From Petunia secreta (taxonomy: Eukaryota; Streptophyta; Magnoliopsida; Solanales; Solanaceae): 64,000 nucleotides of DNA. Below are positions 57,797 through 64,000 of this stretch, piece by piece. Position 1 is the first letter of the stretch. Every line of letters starts with the position of its first letter. The notes beneath the pieces are model-generated. The model searched no databases. It worked only from the letters and a program-made list of their open reading frames with translations, and was not told the DNA's origin. The DNA lies in NCBI GenBank assembly GCA_029990175.1, contig JARKIP010000051.1, positions 1,938,501 through 2,002,500 of the forward strand, in the 5' to 3' direction. Position numbers and translations under genes: made by a program.

Positions 57797-60058
57797 GATA
57801 TGGGGGCTTGGGAGAGTAGCGGAGAAGCGAACATCATATGGGCTAGAATAGCTGGTTGTATTAGAGAAGTAGCAAGGGAGGTGTTAGGGGTCTCGAAGGT
57901 AAGCCCAAATAGGCATCGAAGAAATTGGTGGTGTAACGAAGAGGTTCAAGAAAGGGTAGAGGCCAAGAAGGTTGCATACATATATCTAATGGAGAGCAAA
58001 GACAAGGAGGAGAAGAGAAGGAACAAGGAAAAGTCTAAGACCGCGAAGAAGGAGGCGAAGCTAGCGGTTTTGGGCGGTAAAACGGCAGCCTTTCAACGCT
58101 TGTACAAAGAAATAGCGAATAAGGCGAGAAAAAGATGTTGTATAGGCTTGCCAAGGCGAGGGAGAGACGGTCACGCAACTTAGACCAAGTGAAGTGCATT
58201 AAAAATGAGGATGGCGCTGTTTTGGTGGAAGATGCTCTCATTTGGCGGAGATGGCAAACTTACTTTCATAGACTCTTGAATGAAGCGGGGAACATAAGTA
58301 TTGTGCTGGGCCATTTAAAGCACTCCAAAAGTAATCACAATTTTAGCGATTAGGGATGTATAAGAGTTGAAGAGGTTAAAGAGGCAATTAGAAAGATGAG
58401 AGGGGGACGAGCAGCCGGCCCTGATGAGATCCCAGTGAAGTTTCAGAAAAGTGTAGGCATAGCAGATATAGAGTGCCTGACTGAGTTGTTTAATGTCATT
58501 CATAGGACGGGTAAGATGCTGGAAGAATGGACGTGGAGTACCATGATCCCGTTGTACAAGAGTAAAGGTGATATTCAAAACAGTAACAACTATAGGGGTA
58601 TCAAGCTTCTACGCCACACTATGAAAGCGTGTGAGAGGGTGGTACGAGGTTGGAAGTGACTATTTTCGAGAACTAATTTGGATTCATGCCTGGCTGATCG
58701 ACTACAAAAGCCATACTCCTTCAGAGAAGGTTGATTGAGCAGAATAGGGACAAGAAAAAAGACTTACATATGGCGTTCATTGACTTAGAAAAGGCGTATG
58801 ATAGAGTCCCTAGGGAGGTTTTATGGAGATATCTGGAATGTAAAGGTGAACCTGTGGCATACATCAAAGTAATTAAGGAAATATATGACAGAGCGAAGAC
58901 AAGAGTGCGAACAGTAGGAGGCGACTCAGAACACTTCCTCATTGAGATGGGGTTGCATCAGGCGTCAGCTCTTAGCCCATTTTTATTTGCTCTAGTGATT
59001 GACGAATTGACGAGTAATATTCAAGGAGAGGTACCATGGTGTATGTTATTTGCAGATGACATAGTTTTGGTTGATGAGACTCGTAGGGGAGTTAATGAAA
59101 AGCTGGAGGTGTGGGGGCAGACTCTCGAGTGTAAAGGTTTCAAGTTGAGCAAAATGAAATCAGAGTACATGGAGCGAAAGTTTAGTGATGCATCTCAAGA
59201 GTCAGATGTGGAAGTCACACTTGACACACAAGTCATCCCCAAGAAAGAAAACTTCAAGTATATTGGGTCAGTTCTACAAGAAATAGAGAGATTCACTATG
59301 TCACAAATCGGATAGGGGCCGGCTGGATCAAGTTGAGGCTCGCTTCCGGTGTTCTATGCGTTAGGAAATTGCCACCTAAGCTTAAAGGCAAGTTCTACAG
59401 AATAGTAGTTAGACCAGCTTTGTTGTATGTGGCAGAGTGTTGGCCAGTAAAGGCTGCTCACGTTCAGAACATGAGCATAGCAGAGATGAAGATGTTTAGA
59501 TAGATGTGTGGACATACCAGGATGGATGAGATCAAGAACGATGCCATATGCGAAAAGGTAGGAGCGGCTGCAGTGGAAGACAAGATGCGAGAAGCGAGAT
59601 TAAGATGATTTGGACATGTTAAGAAGAGGAGCAGATGGTCTGGTGAGGAGGTACAAAAGGTTGGCAATGCTGAGTCTACGGAGAGGTAGAGGTAGACCAA
59701 GGAAGAATTGGGACGAGTTGATAAGATAGGACATGACCCACCTTTAGATTACCGAAGACATGACCCTAGATAGGAAAACTTAGAGGCCGAGGATTAGGGT
59801 AGAAGGATAAATAGTAGTTGAGCAATTATTTTATTATTTATACTAGCAGTAGTATTATTTCTATATATTCATGTCCAACTTCTTTTTCGTTTTTACTTGC
59901 TATTGTTGTTTTCTTGTATTTTGGGCATGTTCAAATAGTCCTGCCAGCATTTGATATTGTAGTTTTACTTCTTTGAAGCATAGTTTCTAAATATTTTATT
60001 TAGCCCAAGGTCTATCGGAGACAACCTCTCCATTTTGGTGGGCGTAACGTCCACATAT
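57797..60058 (+). mobile_element. RTE-type LINE, 5'-truncated and mutated
   Basis: Encodes the C-terminal two thirds of an RTE reverse transcriptase in several frames, then a 3' region ending AAGGTCTATCGGAGACAACC TCTCC, a sequence that resembles the tail of the TS SINEs in this window. Frames are broken by stops and shifts. The end near 60058 is approximate. Confidence 0.8.
57800..59811 (+). pseudogene. RTE reverse transcriptase pseudogene
   Basis: Pieces in order: 57800-58183 (GAWESSGEANIIW, REVAREVLGVS), 58135-58353 (LAKARERRSRNLDQVKCI, WQTYFHRLLNEAG), 58360-58659 (GPDEIPVKF, MIPLYKSKGDIQNSNNYRGI), 58731-59315 (DLHMAFIDLEKAYDRVPRE, MGLHQASALSPFLFALV, the catalytic MLFADDIVL) and 59310-59811 (the downstream part with several stops). 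The conserved HQGS of this family reads HQAS here. At least two frameshifts and several stops make it inactive. Confidence 0.88.
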
Positions 60059-60059
60059 A

Positions 60060-60687
60060 TTTTATCTTTATCAGACTCCAACTTGGTGATCTTTTAAGTT
60101 TAAGATCACACAAATAATACAACTTACTTAAGAGCATAAATTTAAAAGGAATTACTTTTATTTAGATTTCTTATTGAGTCAAATTATGTCCCATAAATTT
60201 TTTAAATATAGTCAAATATACCAATACTAGAAAACCGTGACTGTAGTATGAATGTACCATTTGACAAAGTGAAAATAGAAAAATACTCAAGACAAAATGT
60301 ACAACTAGTACAATAATGAGTACCACTTGGTGGACCAAATATGTTACGTGTTCTCATACCTATATAATCTTCTTGGGTAGGTTTTGACAAGATCATTTTT
60401 GAACTAAGGTGTTATCAGAGGCAGTACGTATATAGGACTGCTACTAACTGCTTAAATATCTATCCACAGATTTATATATGTCACATAGTGACAAATTGTG
60501 GGTGGTTTTGTGTGTTGTCTAGCAAATATTTATTCCATTTGTTTTGTCTCGATCTGTGTGTATTTTCTTCTTTATATATTTGAGATGTTCTGATAAGTAC
60601 CTCCAAATATCAAAGGCCCACACAATTATTCTAGAACTTCTAAGTTGGAAATTGTCTTGGAGCATTGACACTTCGTCGGTTCAGCTT
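60060..60687. other. Intergenic, including right MITE arm
   Basis: AT-rich with no supported gene. Confidence 0.35.
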
Positions 60688-62183
60688 AACAACTTGCAAA
60701 ATTTAAGAGTTAAACTCCCACTTTATTAGTTTGCTTATAGTGTCGGTCTCAACCGTAAATAAATGAAGGGAGATTTACACAAATATACAACCCTAACACC
60801 ATATTTACAAAAAATAACAATACTTTATAACTTTACACAATATAACAATAGTTTTTTCACATTCCATATACAAATTTCAACAAAACCTACAATTTATGGT
60901 TTCATCTCCTTCTTCCTTGCTTTCTCCCACCCAACACCCACCCAACACTGCCTGGAGGTGTTGCCACCACTCACCAGCGCCGGCCAGCCACCGCTGACCA
61001 TCGGAAAGCCGCCACCGGCGCCGCTGCTACCACCGGAAACTTTTTTTTTTTTTTTTAAGATCTACAATATGTAACATTCAAAAATACAAATATATACATT
61101 CCAAAACTTTAAAAATTTACTGTTTTGAAAGTATACACAACCAAATATACACAAACATACAAAAGATATACACTGCACATATACAAAAATACAAAAAACA
61201 CAAAATACAAATAACTATCCATTCTACACAAATATACAACACATACACATATATACAAACACATACACATACAAAAGGGGTGAATATAGACATTTATATA
61301 CAAAATACAAAAATATACAAAGATAAATACGAATTTATATACAAAATACAAATATATACATTAACATACATATATATACACATACAAAAAGGAAAAAAAA
61401 AAAAAAAAAAGAAGAAGGGGAGAAGATCGGGAAAAACTCACCGGAAAAACACCAAAAACACACGTATCGGGGCTGCTTGCCACCACAGTGCAGCAGCGCC
61501 GCCGCGAGGGGCAGCGTCGCTGCACTACGGCGGCAGCAGCGCCGCAACAGAGACGAGGGCAGCAGATCCGGCCTGGAACATCGACAGAGGGGAAGGGGGA
61601 GGGGCGGCGATGGGTGGGGGATGGTGGAGGAGGGAGAGAAGGAGAGAGAAGAGAGGAAATTAGGGTTTAATGTTTGGGAGAGGGGAAATGATAAAATTGT
61701 TATGTGGGGTAATTAGGGAAAAGTATCGTTATGTATTGTAAATATTCAAAAAGTATCGTTATGTTTTGTAATTAAGCTATTAGGGTAGTTATATGGTGTA
61801 AATTTTCCATAAATGAAGAAGGTCGCGGTACGCCACCAACTATCATAGTAATTTTTAGTCTTGATGGAAGAATTTGTGCAAATATGGACTTTTATGGCGT
61901 CCTCCACTTTTTTGAACTAAATTCTAACGACCTGTCAAGAAGTACCTTCAAGTTTTTTTTTAACAACTTACAAATTTAAGATTTAGAACTCCCACTTTAT
62001 TAGTTTGCTTATATTGTCGGTCTCAACCCTAAATAAATGAAGAGGGTCGCGGCACGCCACCAACTATCATAGTATTTTTTAGCCTTGACGGAAGAATTTG
62101 TGCAAATATGGACTTTTATGGCGTCCTCCACCACTTTTTTGAACTAAATTCTAACGACCTGTCAAGAAGTACCTTCAAGTTTT
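60688..62183. repeat. ~230-bp tandem duplication, first copy split by a MULE
   Basis: Copy A runs 60688-60767 and resumes at 61818-61960; copy B is 61962-62183. Both begin AACAACTT(G/A)CAAA and share ACTCCCACTTTATTAGTTTG, GGTCGCGG(T/C)ACGCCACC and GACTTTTATGGCGTCCTCC. Copy A is interrupted by the element at 60768-61808; copy B is not. Confidence 0.9.
60768..61808. mobile_element. MULE-type element with perfect 9-bp target duplication
   Basis: A 1041-bp element between ATAAATGAA at 60759-60767 and 61809-61817. Ends GGGAGATTTACACAAATATA and, inverted, GGAAAATTTACACCATATAA, with inverted similarity continuing inward (AACAATACTT / AACGATACTT). The centre has a T run, a C/A-rich stretch full of ATACAAA and two GC-rich patches (60950-61040 and 61480-61640). 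No transposase. The open frames in the GC-rich parts look like chance. Confidence 0.88.
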
Positions 62184-62321
62184 TTGGACCTGAGGTTAAA
62201 AGTTAAATGTTTTTCTAAGAGGGGCCAAAAGATAAAGTTTGTCACTGAACGGATCCTCTATCTGCAAAATCTCCTAATCTATTTAAACAAAACTTTACCA
62301 CGACGAAGACATTATCATGAT

Positions 62322-63180
62322 TAAGGGTGTCCAGCGGCTCGGTCCGGTCCGGGACCTTTTTTTTACCGATTTCGGTCCTGTCCGGTTGCTGGGATTAGGT
62401 AAAACCGGACCAAAACGGCCATTTTGGTCTGGTCCAATCCGGTGGAAAATAGGGTCGGCTCGAGACCGACGCCAACAACCATTAAGCAGGTTTTTCCGGT
62501 CCGAACCTGTTCGACCAGAGTTTTTTTTAAAAAAAAAATTTCTAAGACAAATACAGTGAAAATTAAAATAAAAGAGCTATAAAAAAATTATTTTATGATA
62601 ATGTATACTATAAAGTAAACATTAAACAAATTTTGAATTTGGAAAAGAAAGACAAATACTTTATTGAAAATTAGAGAAATATATAATAGAAAAGACAAAC
62701 TAGAAAGTTGAAAATTACATAGTTATTCCCTTAACCAGTTTTTCAACGACACAGATAAACTTCCCCCACCCGAGCACTCCATTCAATGTTATATTGCCAC
62801 TGTCTCCCACAAAGACTACATTTAGCAATATGAGTTTCATTATTTTTGTTATAAATTTTCACATTTCAAATTGATGTCGTTGTTCCTCATGTTGATTTTC
62901 ACTAGGACCAGCAGATTGATTTTCAGCCATTAGAATTGTTTTGGTAGAAATTTAAAAAATAGTCTTTGATAATAATTTTGGAGAGAAATAGATAGAAAAT
63001 GATGAATTATGATATTATTGATGAAATAATAGGGTATATATAGATAAAAATAGGTTGGGGAGGTATGGAAGGCGTTAGAGGGGGGGTGGAGAGTCAAATA
63101 TAGCCTTTTTTTGCCATTGGCCAATGGCTATATCTGAAATGGGCTAATTCAAAAACCAGCCCCGGTCTGGTTGGCCGATT
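62322..63180 (-). mobile_element. hAT deletion derivative with promoter and first codons
   Basis: The left end reads TAAGGGTGTCCAGCGGCTCG followed by dense GGTCCGG motifs, and similar CCCCGGTCTGGTTGGCC sequence lies at the right (about 63160). On the minus strand there is a TATA box (63035-63042), about 105 bases upstream of a start codon at 62930. That codon opens a 23-codon frame (MAENQSAGPSENQHEEQ..), then worn sequence with a C-x2-C pattern like a BED zinc finger. The rest of a transposase is missing. The right terminus could not be defined. Confidence 0.5.
62859..62930 (-). pseudogene. N-terminal remnant of hAT-type transposase
   Basis: 23 codons from Met at 62930 with the Glu/Gln-rich start common to plant BED-type hAT transposases, ending in TGA. 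A following stretch near 62800-62850 reads HIAKCSLCGRQW, reminiscent of a BED finger. Weak homology only. Confidence 0.4.
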
Positions 63181-63277
63181 CTATTTTTTTTCTTTTGGTT
63201 TTTTGTGTTTCATTTCAAGTGATGGATAATTTTTAAATTATGAAAAATTGAAAATATAACAACAAATTATTATAAAC

Positions 63278-63330
<53 letters not shown>

Positions 63331-63740
63331 AATGTTTAGTTTATTTCAAAGTTCAAACTTTGAATTAAAATTTTTTAATATTTTTTCAACTTTGAAAAGT
63401 TTGAATTAGAGTTTGAAATTAGATTCAAACTTTTCAAAGTTTATTTGATAATTTCAAACTTTGAATTAATTTGATAATTTCAAACTTTGAATGAATTTTA
63501 TTGTTTGAACTTTCAAACTTGAATTAATTGAGAAACTAGTAAATTAATTGTAGTATTATTGCGCAAAGAATAAATTAAAAAAGTAAAAAGACAAGAGTTG
63601 TGATGGAATTTCAAGACTTGGAGCAATTTTATTGATACTTGTTTAAAACATAAGTAGTGCCACGTACATAATACATAGCCAAATTTTCAAACTTGTAATT
63701 TCAAAATCATAATTTAGAAAATTACATTCTTTTAAACATA
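63181..63740. repeat. AT-rich simple-sequence region
   Basis: Contains a (TA)n run at about 63281-63328 and repeated palindromic blocks TTTCAAACTTTGAATT between 63340 and 63535, two of them as a tandem ATTTGATAATTTCAAACTTT unit. No gene. Confidence 0.75.
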
Positions 63741-64000
63741 CTTCCTCATTGAGATGGGGTTGCATAAGGCGTCATCTCTTAGCCCATTTTTATTTGCTCT
63801 AGTGATGGATGAATTGACGAGTAATATTCAAGGGGAGGTACCATGGTGTATGTTATTTGCAGATGACATAGTTTTGACTGATGAGACTCGCGGGGGGAAT
63901 TAATGAGAAGCTGGAGGAATGGGGGCAGACTCTCGAGTCTAAAGGTTTCAAGTTGAGCAAAACGAAATCAGAGTACATGGAGTGCAAGTTTAGTGATGCA
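63741..64000 (+). pseudogene. Second RTE LINE copy, cut by window edge
   Basis: Closely matches 58937-59192 of the other LINE, beginning abruptly at CTTCCTCATTGAGATGGGG, so it is probably a 5'-truncated insertion. It covers the LSPFLFALV and CMLFADDIVL region. An extra G near 63894 shifts the frame. The HQGS motif reads HKAS, sharing the unusual Ala with the first copy. Confidence 0.85.

Larger units (their letters stand above)
57685..60205. mobile_element. Stowaway-like MITE split by LINE
   Basis: Left arm 57685-57796 starts CTCCATCAATCTCAATTTATG AGACATAATTTG. The inverted match, AATTTATGGGACATAATTTGAC, is found about 2.4 kb away near 60175-60205. The LINE lies between the two arms. The right terminus has lost its CTCCCTCC bases. 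Confidence 0.55.

Noticed and set aside
58315..58942. Minus-strand frames over the LINE
   Set aside because: Shadows of the reverse transcriptase coding sequence.
61280..61716. Arg/Gly-rich and Lys-rich open frames
   Set aside because: Low-complexity GC-rich and A-run sequence inside a MULE; no family resemblance.

Overview
This is plant nuclear DNA, almost certainly from a member of the Solanaceae. The genes carry many GT-AG introns and the intergenic DNA is AT-rich and packed with nested transposons. The repeat set points the same way: TS-type SINEs ending in TTG repeats, an Au SINE, Stowaway and Tourist-like MITEs, Athila-like and other Ty3/gypsy elements with tRNA-Asp and tRNA-iMet primer sites, and an RTE-type LINE. 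I cannot name the genus from sequence alone.

Layout. 1-5544: an Athila-like Ty3/gypsy element on the minus strand that runs off the left edge. 5855-8445: a long-TIR MITE and a hAT MITE with a perfect 8-bp target duplication. 9658-11668 (-): a three-exon cystatin/monellin-like gene whose first intron is full of repeats. 11924-12965: three DNA-transposon MITEs back to back, followed at once by the TATA box of a single-exon kelch-type gene (13196-14329, +). 15827-20500 (-): a LONGIFOLIA/TRM-type gene, 969 codons over five coding exons. 20717-29790: repeat-filled intergenic DNA, including MULE, Stowaway, Tourist-like and a Helitron candidate. 29796-37124: a decayed full-length Ty3/gypsy element on the minus strand with two LTRs, PBS, PPT and a 5-bp target duplication. 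37130-46640: more MITEs, including a MULE that carries four tandem hairpins. 46729-49694 (+): a five-exon methylesterase gene (365 aa). 50430-57118 (-): a 17-exon half-size ABC transporter gene (641 aa, ABCB27/ALS1/TAP2 type), convergent with the methylesterase gene. 57685-64000: an RTE LINE inserted in a MITE, a MULE inserted into one copy of a tandem duplication, a hAT deletion derivative, and the start of a second LINE copy.

The four cellular gene models that could be checked by splice phase all close without internal stops; I rebuilt them by joining exons at GT-AG sites. They look like ordinary, separately regulated genes with no shared pathway. Predicted roles are microtubule-linked organ shape (LONGIFOLIA type), alpha/beta-hydrolase activity (methylesterase type) and vacuolar transport (ABCB27 type); these come from family knowledge.

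I did not find a new coding system. The most unusual structures are transposon-borne: a 10-bp-TSD MULE built of four ~83-bp self-complementary units (40003-40532), a MULE whose empty site survives in a tandem copy nearby (60688-62183), two extremely short retroposition scars with intact target duplications (40871-40922 and 55683-55741), arrays of a CGCGATCGCG palindrome in the LTRs and leader of the second gypsy element, and two genes whose TATA box directly abuts a Stowaway end.
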